A stretch of DNA of 64,000 nucleotides from Hallerella succinigenes (lineage in GTDB: Bacteria; Fibrobacterota; Fibrobacteria; Fibrobacterales; Fibrobacteraceae), in assembly GCF_002797675.1 (NCBI RefSeq), contig NZ_PGEX01000001.1, positions 1,054,001 to 1,118,000 of the forward strand, read 5' to 3'. Position 1 is the stretch's first letter; every line of letters begins with the position of its first letter. The position numbers and the translations under genes are program-made. Positions 26,400-35,353 of this stretch are shown in pieces. Under the pieces are notes generated by a model. That model was not told the origin of the DNA and did no database searches. It saw only the letters and a list, made by a program, of their open reading frames with translations.

Positions 26400-26431
26400 G
26401 TAAAAATCCTTTCTTTGATAAACCTTGAAAA

Positions 26432-27365
26432 CTAATCTTTGATACAGCGGACCGAAAAGCCCAACTGCTTATTGACCGAACTCGATCCCGTCGCAGAATG
26501 ACTGTTATAAAAGAAATACCATGGGAACGCTTTACTTTTGTCATTCGTTTCTGTTGAACTCCAAAAAGCCGCAACTTCTCCCATTTTCACTACGCCGCCG
26601 TCGTTAAAATATCCCGCAGGCACAATCGAAAATCCATATTGATCATTGCCGTTTCCGCTCGATTCCCAACCGGTTAAAGATTTTAAATACTTCCCAGCCG
26701 AATCGAACGAACCTACAGCTATCGCCAATGTTTTCCATTCATCAAAAGTTGGCAAGTGCCATTCCGCAGGGCATACGGTATCTGCAGCAGCCCAATTGTA
26801 ATACTTTCCGAATTCCAAATGGCCAGTCGCAGAATCCGACGCGTCCGTTGCATAGTTCAAATTTTCTGCGAACCAGATTTGATTGCCTATATTGACCGTC
26901 TTGTAAATTTGTCCGTCACGCTGGTCCCTGTATTCCCCGTAATGAATTTTTGGATTCAGATTCAACCAGGACGCCTTCACGCTGCTTGAACTTGATTCAA
27001 GCAAAAAAAATCTCCGACGACGATGAAGACGCCTCTACCGACGATGACAAGGATTCCGTCGAGGAGGAACTTTCCAAAAATTCCTGCGAAGAAGATTCTA
27101 TAACGGCTTCGCACGAAGACATCCCTTCATTAGAAGACGACATTGCAGAGCTCGATAACAGTTCCACATGACTGCTCGATGAATAAAAAAAGACTTTCTT
27201 TTCCGAAGAAGAAGATCGGGCATCGCTCGAAAATTCTTTTTCGTCTGAACTCGATACACTGCTGCTAAACGCCGACGAAGACTCTTCTTTTAACGGATTT
27301 GATGCCGTATCATCACACGCGACGAAGAAAAGAAGCATTATGCAAAACAAATTCAAAAATTTCAT
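26432..27365 (-). pseudogene. FISUMP-domain lipoprotein, frame broken at an A8 tract
   Basis: Two adjacent frames form one gene. The upstream part (27365-26997) gives a signal peptide with lipobox FVAC and a long Ser/Glu-rich linker. The downstream part (to 26432) gives the FISUMP domain: YKTVNIGNQIWFAENLNY, CPAEWHLPTFDEWKTLA, SLTGWESSGNGNDQYGFSI, AAFWSSTET and LGFSVRCIKD. They are out of register at eight consecutive A (27003-27010; T8 in the coding strand). Seven would restore one 310-aa protein reading EIFLLESSSSS across the junction. The slippage site suggests phase variation, decay or a sequencing error. The intact protein would be a surface lipoprotein of unknown function. Confidence 0.78.
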
Positions 27366-27463
27366 TTGTTAAATGTAGAATTTTCACCTATCGAGTCTCA
27401 ATTATTTTTCTACCCTCTTACAAAAAAGCTATGTTTCAAAAGTAAATATTTTAGGAGAACGCC

Positions 27464-28846
27464 ATGAGCGAAGAAATTCCGTACAAGATTTATCTTTCCG
27501 AAAAAGAAATTCCGACCAACTGGTACAACATCCGTGCCGACATGAAGAACAAGCCGGCCCCTCTGCTGAACCCGGGCACTCTTCAGCCTCTCACGTTTGA
27601 AGAACTCACCCCGATCTTCTGCGAAGAGCTCGTCAAACAGGAACTTGACAACGATACTCCGTGGATTCCTATTCCGGAAGAAGTCCGCAACTTCTACAAA
27701 ATGTACCGCCCGTCGCCGCTTGTTCGCGCCTACTGTCTCGAAAAGGCTCTCGGCACCCCGGCAAAAATCTATTACAAGTTCGAAGGTAACAATACAAGCG
27801 GAAGCCATAAGCTGAACTCCGCCATTGCCCAGGCCTATTACGCAAAGAAACAAGGCTTGAAGGGTGTCACGACCGAAACGGGTGCTGGCCAGTGGGGCAC
27901 TGCCCTTTCGATGGCTTGCGCCTACTTTGGACTGGACTGCAAAGTTTACATGGTGAAGGTTTCTTATGAACAGAAGCCATTCCGCCGCGAAGTGATGCGC
28001 ACCTATGGCGCAAGCGTTACCCCGTCTCCGTCCATGACCACGGAAATCGGTCGCAAGATCAACGCCGAATACCCGGGCACCTCCGGAAGCCTCGGTTGCG
28101 CCATTTCCGAAGCTGTGGAAGCGGCTCTGAATCTGGATGGCTACCGTTATGAACTCGGTTCCGTTCTGAACCAGGTCCTTTTGCACCAGACAATCATCGG
28201 TCTCGAAACCAAGGCCGCCCTCGACAAGTACAACATCGTTCCGGATACAATCATCGGCTGCGCTGGCGGTGGTTCTAACCTCGGCGGCCTCGTTTCTCCG
28301 TTCCTCGGCGAAAAGATACGCGGCGAAAAGGACTACCAGATTATCGCAGTCGAACCGGCATCCTGCCCGAGCTTGACCCGTGGCGTATTTGCTTACGACT
28401 TCTGCGATACCGGTCACGTTTGCCCGCTCGCCAAGATGTACACGCTCGGTTCTGAATTCATACCGTCTGCAAACCACGCAGGTGGTCTTCGCTACCACGG
28501 TATGACCCCAATTCTTTCCCAGGCTTTCCACGATGGCTTTATGGAAGCCCGTTCCGTGGAACAAACCCAGGTGTTCGAAGCCGCTACGCAGTTCGCACGT
28601 GTGGAAGGCATTCTCCCGGCACCGGAATCGAGCCACGCGATTCGTGTTGCGATTGACGAAGCTCTCAAGTGCAAGGAAACCGGCGAAGCAAAGACGATTG
28701 TCTTTGGCCTCACGGGTACCGGCTACTTCGATCTCAAGGCTTACGCAGCATACAACGACGGCAACATGAACGACTACATCCCGACGGATGAAGATCTTCA
28801 GGCAAGCATCAACAAAATCCCGCACTTCCCGGGCAACTTGGCTTAA
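27464..28846 (+). CDS. trpB: Tryptophan synthase beta chain, TrpB2-type
   Basis: 460 aa, longer than classical TrpB (about 400) and matching the TrpB2 subgroup. PLP-dependent; joins indole and serine to make tryptophan. The PLP lysine is in NTSGSHKLNSA, followed by TETGAGQWGTALS, the glycine-rich phosphate loop GCAGGGSNLGG and HAGGLRYHGMTP near residue 345, a TrpB2 feature. No trpA or other trp gene is nearby. Stand-alone TrpB2 proteins are thought to salvage indole or work without TrpA. AGGAG lies 7 nt before the ATG. Confidence 0.92.
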   Translation: MSEEIPYKIYLSEKEIPTNWYNIRADMKNKPAPLLNPGTLQPLTFEELTPIFCEELVKQELDNDTPWIPIPEEVRNFYKMYRPSPLVRAYCLEKALGTPAKIYYKFEGNNTSGSHKLNSAIAQAYYAKKQGLKGVTTETGAGQWGTALSMACAYFGLDCKVYMVKVSYEQKPFRREVMRTYGASVTPSPSMTTEIGRKINAEYPGTSGSLGCAISEAVEAALNLDGYRYELGSVLNQVLLHQTIIGLETKAALDKYNIVPDTIIGCAGGGSNLGGLVSPFLGEKIRGEKDYQIIAVEPASCPSLTRGVFAYDFCDTGHVCPLAKMYTLGSEFIPSANHAGGLRYHGMTPILSQAFHDGFMEARSVEQTQVFEAATQFARVEGILPAPESSHAIRVAIDEALKCKETGEAKTIVFGLTGTGYFDLKAYAAYNDGNMNDYIPTDEDLQASINKIPHFPGNLA

Positions 28847-28899
28847 TCCGTCCGCGGTGTCATAACGAGCCGAAGGCGTGATTATCACAACGACATATT

Positions 28900-28931
28900 G
28901 AAAAAGGCGACGCTCTGCGCCGCCTTTTTTT
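28900..28931. terminator. Bidirectional terminator between trpB and the convergent outer-membrane gene
   Basis: AAAAAGGCG-a-CGC, loop TCT, GCG-c-CGCCTTTTTTT: a long GC-rich stem with an A-tract on one side and a T-tract on the other, so it can work in both directions. Half of a REP-like end (GTCATAACGAG) lies 30 bp upstream. Confidence 0.88.
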
Positions 28932-28946
28932 ACACCTTCAGACTTT

Positions 28947-29522
28947 TTAACGATAGCTGACGTTACACTTCAAACCGACCATGTTGCCGGTCCATTCGCT
29001 ATAGTCGTCTTCCGTCGCCGCGTGCTGGTAGTAAAGTTCCACGCCGATACCGCCACGAGAACCGATGGTCCAATCCTTACCCGCCGAAATACGGAAAGAG
29101 AATCCGAAGTCATCGGTAAAGACTGCATTTTCATAATTAAAACGACCTGCACCGATCGAGCCTCCGACAAAAATATCCATCGGGAACCAATAAGAAGCGC
29201 CACCGCCCACATACAGGAACGAGATATTTTCATCGGTCATCGTCGCATCGGTCGAAACCGCGCCAATACCATAAACAGCCAAGTTCGGGATAATCGAGTA
29301 GCCGAGCTTCAAGTCAAACGCAAAGCCTTGCAAACCCTTGGATTCCACACCGGCATCGTCTATGCCAAGCGTTTCCAAAAAATTCGTAGCCGTATTCGAA
29401 CCTTCCGTGCTACCGAACTGCAAACCGGCGCCGCCACTTGCATAAATGCCCGTGCGACCTTCACCAGCAAAAGCAAGAGATGCGCTCAAAAGCAATCCCG
29501 CAACCAAACCAATCATTTTCAT
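28947..29522 (-). CDS. Small outer-membrane beta-barrel protein
   Basis: 191 aa from the ATG at 29522, which gives a clean signal peptide (MKMIGLVAGLLLSASLAFAG). The mature part alternates short beta strands and Gly/Asp turns (GIYASGGAGLQFGS, LKLGYSIIPNLAVYGIGA, YVGGGASYWFPMDIFVGGSI, GVELYYQHA) and ends LKCNVSYR, in the style of eight-stranded OmpA/OmpW-like barrels. The specific family is not recognised. Upstream GAGGG can serve as ribosome-binding site. A strong terminator follows on the 3' side. Confidence 0.65.
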   Translation of the reverse strand: MKMIGLVAGLLLSASLAFAGEGRTGIYASGGAGLQFGSTEGSNTATNFLETLGIDDAGVESKGLQGFAFDLKLGYSIIPNLAVYGIGAVSTDATMTDENISFLYVGGGASYWFPMDIFVGGSIGAGRFNYENAVFTDDFGFSFRISAGKDWTIGSRGGIGVELYYQHAATEDDYSEWTGNMVGLKCNVSYR

Positions 29523-29596
29523 AAGTTTATATTCCCTCTCATTTAAAACGAGGGCGTCATTGCCCCCGCCGGCGCAATAAACTAGAAAAGGATTTT

Positions 29597-30640
29597 TCAA
29601 TGGGTGAACGTCAATTCAGAAAGACGCGACCGAAAAGCGTTAATTCTCGACGCATTGTCTTCTCTTTTGGGGTAAGTGAAGTTGCTGAGCAGCACCACGG
29701 CCTTCTTTTTTTGCGCATCCGCGACAATGCTTGAACCTGTAAAGCCCGTTTTGCCGAACATGTGCGAGTTGTGGACGCTTCCCATGAACTTTTCTGCATC
29801 GAGTTCCCAACCGAGAGCCGTACATTCCCCTTGCACTCGACCATCTAAAGCATTCGAAGAAACAAGGCTTAAAACGCCCGCAGGCATCACGCGCTTGCCT
29901 TCGAATTCCCCATCGTTCAAGATCATCGTCACGAATTTCAAAAGGTCCGGCACCGTGGAGAACATTCCCGCACTGCCGACCGGAAAGAACTTGCGCAAAA
30001 CAAAGGCGCTTTCGTCGTGAATTTCGCCCTGAATCATTCGACCGCGCCAGTTATCTTCTTCGGTCGCCACGACTTCTTCTTTCTGCACACGAGTCAGCGG
30101 ATCCCAGCCGGAACGCGTCATGCCAAGCGGCTTAAAAAATTCTTCTTCGCCCTGAGCCTGCAAACTTTTACCGCCCGAAATTCGCATTAGAACAAGCCCA
30201 AGCAAAATGCTCGCCGGATTGCCGTAATTGAAAATAGTTCCCGGTTGTTGTTTAAAGCGATACTGAAAAAGTGAATCCAATATCTGCTCCGGCGGAAGGC
30301 GCTTTAAGGAACTCATCGGTACTCGATAGTCGAGGCTGTGCGTCAGCAAATGACGCACTAGAATTTCGTTCCTGTAATTTGTACGCAATTCAGGAAGGAA
30401 CTCGATGACTTTCGCATCTAAATCCAATTCTCCGTTTAAAACGCGTTTTAATGCAAGCGTCGATGTCGGGCAAACTTTTGTGACCGAAGCAATATCAAAC
30501 ACAGAATCTTCCGATGTGCCATAGGCACGAATCTCCATGCCTTCTTCCGATGTGAATCCGACAACCGCTTTAGAGAACACTCCACTTGCAATTGCACTTT
30601 CAAACAGGGTATTTAAGGATTTTTCAAATGCTTCGTTCAT
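29597..30640 (-). CDS. Serine hydrolase of the class C beta-lactamase family
   Basis: 347 aa. The three catalytic boxes of the penicillin-binding-protein fold are present: SVTK (nucleophile Ser and general-base Lys, near residue 52), YGN (near 140) and the KTG-like GKTG (near 305). There is no signal peptide, so it is probably cytoplasmic and more likely an esterase or peptidase than a beta-lactamase. HLLTHSLDYRVP and RSGWDPL are family features. The neighbouring outer-membrane gene follows 75 bp downstream on the same strand. Substrate unknown. Confidence 0.85.
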   Translation of the reverse strand: MNEAFEKSLNTLFESAIASGVFSKAVVGFTSEEGMEIRAYGTSEDSVFDIASVTKVCPTSTLALKRVLNGELDLDAKVIEFLPELRTNYRNEILVRHLLTHSLDYRVPMSSLKRLPPEQILDSLFQYRFKQQPGTIFNYGNPASILLGLVLMRISGGKSLQAQGEEEFFKPLGMTRSGWDPLTRVQKEEVVATEEDNWRGRMIQGEIHDESAFVLRKFFPVGSAGMFSTVPDLLKFVTMILNDGEFEGKRVMPAGVLSLVSSNALDGRVQGECTALGWELDAEKFMGSVHNSHMFGKTGFTGSSIVADAQKKKAVVLLSNFTYPKREDNASRINAFRSRLSELTFTH

Positions 30641-30687
30641 ATAAATAAGATAGATTTTCAGCTAAGGGAAAAAATGGGAGAAACCAA

Positions 30688-31215
30688 ATGGAAGAACAGA
30701 TTGACGTTTTAGACAGCACCGGACAAAAGACCGGAGAAATTTGCCCGCGTAGCGAAGTCCACAAGCGAGGCCTTTGGCATCGCACGGTTCACATTTGGCT
30801 AATCGATAAAGCGGGCAAGATTCTGTTCCAGCTTCGCGCCCACGACAAAGAAAACAATCCGGGGCTTTACGATACCAGTTGTGCAGGACATATTTCCGCA
30901 GGCGATTCGAGCATCGACTCCGCCATCCGAGAAATTCGCGAAGAACTGGGGCTCAAAAAAAAGCCCGAAGATCTCACGTTTATTTTTGAAGCCGTCCACA
31001 CAAGCGTTCTGAACGGCGGTTCTTACATCGACAACGAATATTACGACACGTACAAAGCGTTTATTTCCGAAGAAGAAAAATCACAGCTCGTACCGCAACC
31101 GCATGAAGTCGATGACTTCAAATTTTTCTCGGTGAAAGAGCTTCAAGAAGCGTTAGAAAAAACGCCGCAGAACTTTGTCTGTCATCCAAAAGATTTCGAC
31201 TACCTGCTGCATTAA
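30688..31215 (+). CDS. NUDIX hydrolase, IPP-isomerase-like (YfcD type)
   Basis: 175 aa. The Nudix box reads [20 protein letters not shown] followed by LGL; the canonical GX5E Glu is Asp here. The N-terminus ([27 protein letters not shown]) is that of the YfcD/isopentenyl-diphosphate-isomerase-like subgroup. Such proteins hydrolyse nucleoside diphosphate-linked compounds or isomerise IPP. Its neighbour ispF makes IPP precursors, but the genes are convergent and overlap by 4 bp, so they do not form an operon. The substrate cannot be told from sequence. Confidence 0.85.
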   Translation: MEEQIDVLDSTGQKTGEICPRSEVHKRGLWHRTVHIWLIDKAGKILFQLRAHDKENNPGLYDTSCAGHISAGDSSIDSAIREIREELGLKKKPEDLTFIFEAVHTSVLNGGSYIDNEYYDTYKAFISEEEKSQLVPQPHEVDDFKFFSVKELQEALEKTPQNFVCHPKDFDYLLH

Positions 31216-31700
31216 ACCATCTTGCTTACAGTCGCCACGGCCTCTGAAGCGATGCCTTCTCCGCGACCGGTAAATCCTAGCTTTTCGCTCGTGCTCGCCT
31301 TCACGCCGATGCATTCTACAGGAATCTGCAATACGCGGGCAATGTTCGCCTTCATTTCTTCGCGATGCGGATTTACCTTCGGACGTTCGCAAATCACGAC
31401 GCTGTCGAGGCTTTCAATTTTGCAGCCCGCCTTCACCACTTCTTCGCGGACGCGTCCGAGAAGAACCAAACTGTCAGCGTCCTTAAAAGCGGGATCGGTA
31501 TCCGGGAAGTACGTGCCGATGTCCCCAAGGCCTGCGGCTCCAAGCAAGGCATCGCTAATCGCATGGAGCAAAACGTCCGCGTCGCTGTGGCCAAGGAGTC
31601 CCTTTTCATAAGGGATATCCACGCCGCCGATAATGCACTTGCGACCTTCCACGAGTTTATGAACATCAAATCCGATACCGGTGCGGAAAATCTTTTCCAT
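31212..31700 (-). CDS. ispF: 2-C-methyl-D-erythritol 2,4-cyclodiphosphate synthase
   Basis: 162 aa. Catalyses the fifth step of the MEP isoprenoid pathway, releasing CMP and forming the cyclic diphosphate. Metal ligands are visible in GIGFDVHKL (Asp and His near residues 11-13) and [20 protein letters not shown] (His near 45). The C-terminal [16 protein letters not shown] is diagnostic. Length is normal for a stand-alone IspF. Its 3' end overlaps the convergent NUDIX gene by 4 bp. Confidence 0.97.
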   Translation of the reverse strand: MEKIFRTGIGFDVHKLVEGRKCIIGGVDIPYEKGLLGHSDADVLLHAISDALLGAAGLGDIGTYFPDTDPAFKDADSLVLLGRVREEVVKAGCKIESLDSVVICERPKVNPHREEMKANIARVLQIPVECIGVKASTSEKLGFTGRGEGIASEAVATVSKMV

Positions 31701-31770
31701 TTTAAATCCTTTATTTTTGACTTTTTAAGCCAATATAAAATATTCGCCCAAACAAAAAGCGCTTCCAAAG

Positions 31771-31804
31771 AGCCATCGTGAGCCCCAAAGGGTCGAAGCA
31801 ATCC
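31771..31804. repeat. REP-like element, short copy
   Basis: AGCCATCGTGAGCCCCAAAG runs into GGTCGAAGCAATCC: the two REP ends joined by a small CCCCAAAGGG hairpin, without the long internal hairpin of the large copies. It lies right after the stop codon of the downstream tandem secreted paralogue. Confidence 0.5.
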
Positions 31805-31806
31805 AA

Positions 31807-32739
31807 TCACTTCAGCAGGAATTGCGCTCCATTTTCAAGTTTTAGAATCACCGGATGCGCTGGCGTGTTCACCACTCCCCCGCTTTTCAATTTTCCCGAT
31901 TTCAAAACCTTGCCGTTCAAATCAAAAAGCTGGAAAGACGTTTCGGAAGCAAGACCGGAAATCGAATATTGGGACGGCGAATTTTTAGAGACTTGAATCG
32001 AAGGGATGACATTTATTTTTGGTGTCGAAACGAAAGATCCGTCACAACTTCCATACGACCCGAACTTGGTTAACTTGAAACTGCCCGTAGCTGCGGAATC
32101 GCTCCAAAAAACAAGATGTACGGCGTTGTTATTTTGCAGTTCATCATACTTCGTTCCGGACAATTTAAATGTAAGATACCAAGAAAATTTTTCCCACGGA
32201 ACGTTTATAACGGTAAGCGAATCCGAAGCCGGTATGGTTGCATATAAATCTATAGTTTCTATGGAGAACCCGTATTCCTTCAACCGGATGTCAAAGCGCA
32301 TCGTAGAGGAATATTCCATGCAAAAGCCATTCCAAGCGGAAATGTCCACACTCTCTTGATCCCAATTCCAGGTGTTAAAACCGATGCCTACGCTATACCG
32401 CGAGCAACCGCCCCTCCCACTTGTGTCGACCTCAATCTGTTTTCCCAATATAAATTCTCCCACAATGCCTCCGTAAGCCCGCGTCAACGTCCCAAAGAAG
32501 TCTCCATAAATATCTTCTTTGACATCAGAAGGCCAGATCAAATCCGAATTTTCAACTTCAGTGCAATCGTCATACGAACCTTTGCCAAGTTCATACCAAT
32601 ACCCAGAACTTTCATCCGTTGATCCGGTTATCACACGGCCGGTTGTATCGACAGTAGCGTCCCAAAGAAATGTCGGATTCACTTCACGGGCATACAAAAC
32701 CGAACAGACAACAAACAAAGCGATCGCTACAAATTTCAT
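31807..32739 (-). CDS. Secreted carbohydrate-binding-like protein with sorting-type C-terminal domain
   Basis: 310 aa. Signal peptide (MKFVAIALFVVCSVLYA), then a beta-sandwich-like domain (about 25-215) resembling the CBM11/CBM30 type by its pattern: WDQESVDISAWNGFCMEY and VPWEKFSWYLTF, ending GSFKLTKFGSYG. The C-terminal 70 residues (ISGLASETSFQLFDLNGKVL ... GGVVNTPAHPVI) look like the tail domains of secreted Fibrobacter enzymes that direct surface sorting. There is no catalytic domain. A degenerate paralogue lies directly upstream. Binding to plant polysaccharide is inferred; the CBM family needs a profile search. Confidence 0.68.
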   Translation of the reverse strand: MKFVAIALFVVCSVLYAREVNPTFLWDATVDTTGRVITGSTDESSGYWYELGKGSYDDCTEVENSDLIWPSDVKEDIYGDFFGTLTRAYGGIVGEFILGKQIEVDTSGRGGCSRYSVGIGFNTWNWDQESVDISAWNGFCMEYSSTMRFDIRLKEYGFSIETIDLYATIPASDSLTVINVPWEKFSWYLTFKLSGTKYDELQNNNAVHLVFWSDSAATGSFKLTKFGSYGSCDGSFVSTPKINVIPSIQVSKNSPSQYSISGLASETSFQLFDLNGKVLKSGKLKSGGVVNTPAHPVILKLENGAQFLLK

Positions 32740-32786
32740 TTTTCCTCCATGCTAAAATGCGCAATGGCTGTTCCAAGTTTTTGACC

Positions 32787-32815
32787 GTGTCATCGCAAAC
32801 GAAGTGAAGCGATCG
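32787..32815. repeat. REP-like element, minimal copy
   Basis: GTGTCATCGCAAACGAAGTG followed by AAGCGATCG: the two REP ends with almost nothing between them. It lies immediately after the stop of the second tandem paralogue, as the copy at 31771-31804 does for the first. Confidence 0.5.
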
Positions 32816-32816
32816 A

Positions 32817-33723
32817 TTACTTCAGCAGGAATTGCGCTCCATTTTCAAGCCTCAAAATCGCCGGATGCGTCGGAGCATTCACCACTCCTCCGCTTTTCAA
32901 CGTTCCCGATTTCAAAACCTTGCCGTTCAAATCAAAAAGCAGGAAAGACGTTTCGGAAGCAAGGCCGGAAATCGAATATTGAGACGGCGAATTTTTAGAG
33001 ACTTGAATCAAAGGGATGACATTTATTTTTGGTGTCGAAACGAAAGATCCGTCACAACTTCCATACGACCCGAACTTGGTCAACTTGAAACTGCCACTGG
33101 TTCCAGGATCTCCCATAAAAACAAGTCTAACTGCAGAATTATATTGAAGAGCGTTCTTCTATTGTTGAGCGACGATTCGGTCCCCAAAGAGTAAATCTAA
33201 ACTTATCCCATGCGACATTTACAGTCACCAAAGAATCCGAGGCTTTCATCGAAGTGTAAATTTGCAAACACTCCTCGTCTTCATACAAACGTATTACAAA
33301 ATCCATGGATGCAAAATACTCAATACAAAAACCACCCCATGCCGAAATGTCCACCTTTTGAAAATCCATATCCCAAGGATTAAAAGCGATACCGATATAT
33401 GGTTGCTGTCCATCTTCCGGTGTAGATTCTTCGAGCCATTGCCCTATTACAAAATCACCTTGAATTGCTCCATAAGCTCTTGTCAAAGGGCCAAAAAAAT
33501 CTCCTGTCGAATCTGTTTTTACATCTGACGGGAAAATCCATCTAGAAGATCCCCCAGCCCATTCGTCTTCCAATACATGCCAATACCCAGAGCTTTCATC
33601 CGTTGATCCGGTTATCATACGGCCCGTTGTATCGATGGTAGCATCCCAAAGAAATGTAGGATTCACTTCACGGGCATACAAAACAGAAAAGGCAACAAAC
33701 AAAGCGATCGCTACAAACTTCAT
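32817..33723 (-). pseudogene. Frameshifted paralogue of the carbohydrate-binding-like secreted protein
   Basis: The first frame (33723-33139) gives a signal peptide and beta-sandwich (VDISAWGGFCIEY, VAWDKFRFTLWG), then runs out of frame and ends GPNRRSTIEERSSI. A second frame resumes with ALQYNSAVRLVFMGDPGTSG, aligning with DELQNNNAVHLVF of the neighbour, and ends at 32817 with the same tail domain. One single-base indel between about 33140 and 33185 explains this. The N-terminal 50 and C-terminal 85 residues are nearly identical to the neighbour, while the middle is strongly diverged, which suggests exchange at the ends or diversification of the binding domain. Confidence 0.75.
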
Positions 33724-33816
33724 TTTCCCTCCATGCTAAAATGCATACCTCACCGACCGTAACAAAATTATAAGTTGCTTTTTATAATATAGCACATTTA
33801 CCAGGGAAGACTCTAG

Positions 33817-33850
33817 GAAAAAAGGAACCCGCCGGCATAGCCAGCGGGTT
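33817..33850 (-). terminator. Terminator of the nuo operon
   Basis: On the minus strand: AACCCGCTGGC, loop TAT, GCCGGCGGGTT (11 bp, one mismatch), followed by CC and six T. It lies about 100 bp past the nuoN stop, beyond a REP-like element. Confidence 0.88.
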
Positions 33851-33866
33851 TGAAACCTTTCAAGTG

Positions 33867-33947
33867 GATTGCTTGTCCCCATTGGGGATAACAAGACTAC
33901 TGCAACAAGTTGCAGAGTCTTGTAAAGCCTATGCCCTCGCAATGACA
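33867..33947. repeat. REP-like element with internal hairpin, copy 2
   Basis: Near-identical to 10169-10231 over 63 bp, including the ACAAGACT-a-CTGCAAC / GTTGCAG-AGTCTTGT hairpin and CCCCATTGGGG. On the minus strand it starts GTCATTGCGAG and ends AAGCAATCC. It sits between the nuoN stop and the operon terminator, so it should be transcribed into the nuo 3' UTR, where it could stabilise the mRNA end. Confidence 0.78.
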
Positions 33948-33952
33948 GTGTC

Positions 33953-35353
33953 TTAGAATGTCTTCACCTGAAAAAGGATCGGCTTTAAAGCAAGGCACAC
34001 GAGTGTAATCGACGTCACCGTCACGCCCAAGCGGAGCAAGAAGTACGTCGAAGAGCTCAAAGCGTTTTCATTCTTAGCGTCATCCGTCTTTTCTGCCGGA
34101 GCAAAGATCGAAATCGCCACGCGCAAGTAATAATAAATGGCAACGATTGAGAACACAAAGCCGAATGCCGCGAGAGCGACAAAGCCCGAGCTCACCACGC
34201 CCGAGAACAAGACGAACTTGGCGAGGAATCCAGAAAGCGGCGGAAGGCCAGCAAGGCTTGCGAGGCAAACCACAGCCGCGATGCCTTCGAGCGGACGGCG
34301 ACGGCCCTGACCGCGAATGTCATCCAGATTTTCCTTTTCGTCGTTCTTGCCGCTAAAGGCAGAGATCGCAGCAAGCGCACCAGCAGAACCCAGAGCGTAA
34401 GTCACCAGGAAGTAGTACATTGCACTCAAATCCTTGCTCACAAGGCCGAGCACCATAAAGCCCGCGTTCATCACCGCCGAGAATGCGATAATGCGACGGA
34501 TCGACTTCTGGGCAATTCCCGAAAGCGAACCGATCACAATCGAAAGAATCGCCACGACAATCATTACCGGGGCAAGCTTTTCCACGCCGGAACGCATCCA
34601 AAGAGCACCGAGGGCCGCGAGAGCGCCGACCTTCACGACAGCCGCCATGAAGCCCGTGACCGCAACAGACGCACCCGAATAGACATCTGCCACCCAGAAA
34701 TGAATCGGAGCGGCGCCCGCCTTGAAGAGGAGCGCAAAAGACGAAAGCAGAACACCCGCGGAATAAAGGAGTTCGCGACCAGCGAGCACCTTACCGCCAA
34801 AATGAGTCGTTCCCGTTGCACCGTAGATTAAAGACATACCGTAAAGGAAGACAACGCTAAAGACAGCGCCCGTCACAAAGTACTTGAACGTCGCTTCGTT
34901 CGCATTGCGATCCTTGCGGCGCAAGCCGACAAGGCCGTAAATCGGGTAAGCAGCCAATTCCATTCCGACAAAAAGCGGAATGAAATCCACCGACTGCACC
35001 ATGATCAGCACACCGACCGTTGCGAGAAGCGCAAGGCCATACGGTTCACCCGCCGGATACTTTTCACGTGCAAGCGTTACCTGCAACCCTCCGATACCAA
35101 GGAATGCGCAAAGCAACACGGCAAGGGAAAGGACCATGCGGAGCGCGCCCATTTCAAAGAATCCGAAAAGCGGAGCGGCATCCACTTTCACAAATACAAA
35201 CGAGATTGCAGAAAGCACAAGGAACGCGCTTGCAACCCAAGGAAGCACCTTCTGCTTGTTTTTATCTGCAACAAACGGTTCCGTAGCGATGCAAACCATG
35301 GCGCCAAACGCAACGATTGCCATCGGAAGGAGATTCACAAAACTAGCGGACAT
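33953..35353 (-). CDS. nuoN: NADH-quinone oxidoreductase subunit N
   Basis: 466 aa, about 14 membrane helices. Antiporter-like proton-translocating subunit of complex I. The conserved lysine and proline helices are recognisable in YPIYGLVGLRRKDRNANEAT, LLFKAGAAPIHFWVADVYSGA (near residue 215) and SIRRIIAFSAVMNAGFM. Last gene of the operon. Its start overlaps the nuoM stop by 11 bp. Confidence 0.93.
   Translation of the reverse strand: MSASFVNLLPMAIVAFGAMVCIATEPFVADKNKQKVLPWVASAFLVLSAISFVFVKVDAAPLFGFFEMGALRMVLSLAVLLCAFLGIGGLQVTLAREKYPAGEPYGLALLATVGVLIMVQSVDFIPLFVGMELAAYPIYGLVGLRRKDRNANEATFKYFVTGAVFSVVFLYGMSLIYGATGTTHFGGKVLAGRELLYSAGVLLSSFALLFKAGAAPIHFWVADVYSGASVAVTGFMAAVVKVGALAALGALWMRSGVEKLAPVMIVVAILSIVIGSLSGIAQKSIRRIIAFSAVMNAGFMVLGLVSKDLSAMYYFLVTYALGSAGALAAISAFSGKNDEKENLDDIRGQGRRRPLEGIAAVVCLASLAGLPPLSGFLAKFVLFSGVVSSGFVALAAFGFVFSIVAIYYYLRVAISIFAPAEKTDDAKNENALSSSTYFLLRLGVTVTSITLVCLALKPILFQVKTF

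Noticed and set aside
27410-28888. 492-codon minus-strand frame antisense to trpB
   Set aside because: TrpB on the plus strand is full-length with PLP-binding motifs; the antisense frame is a shadow of its codon bias.
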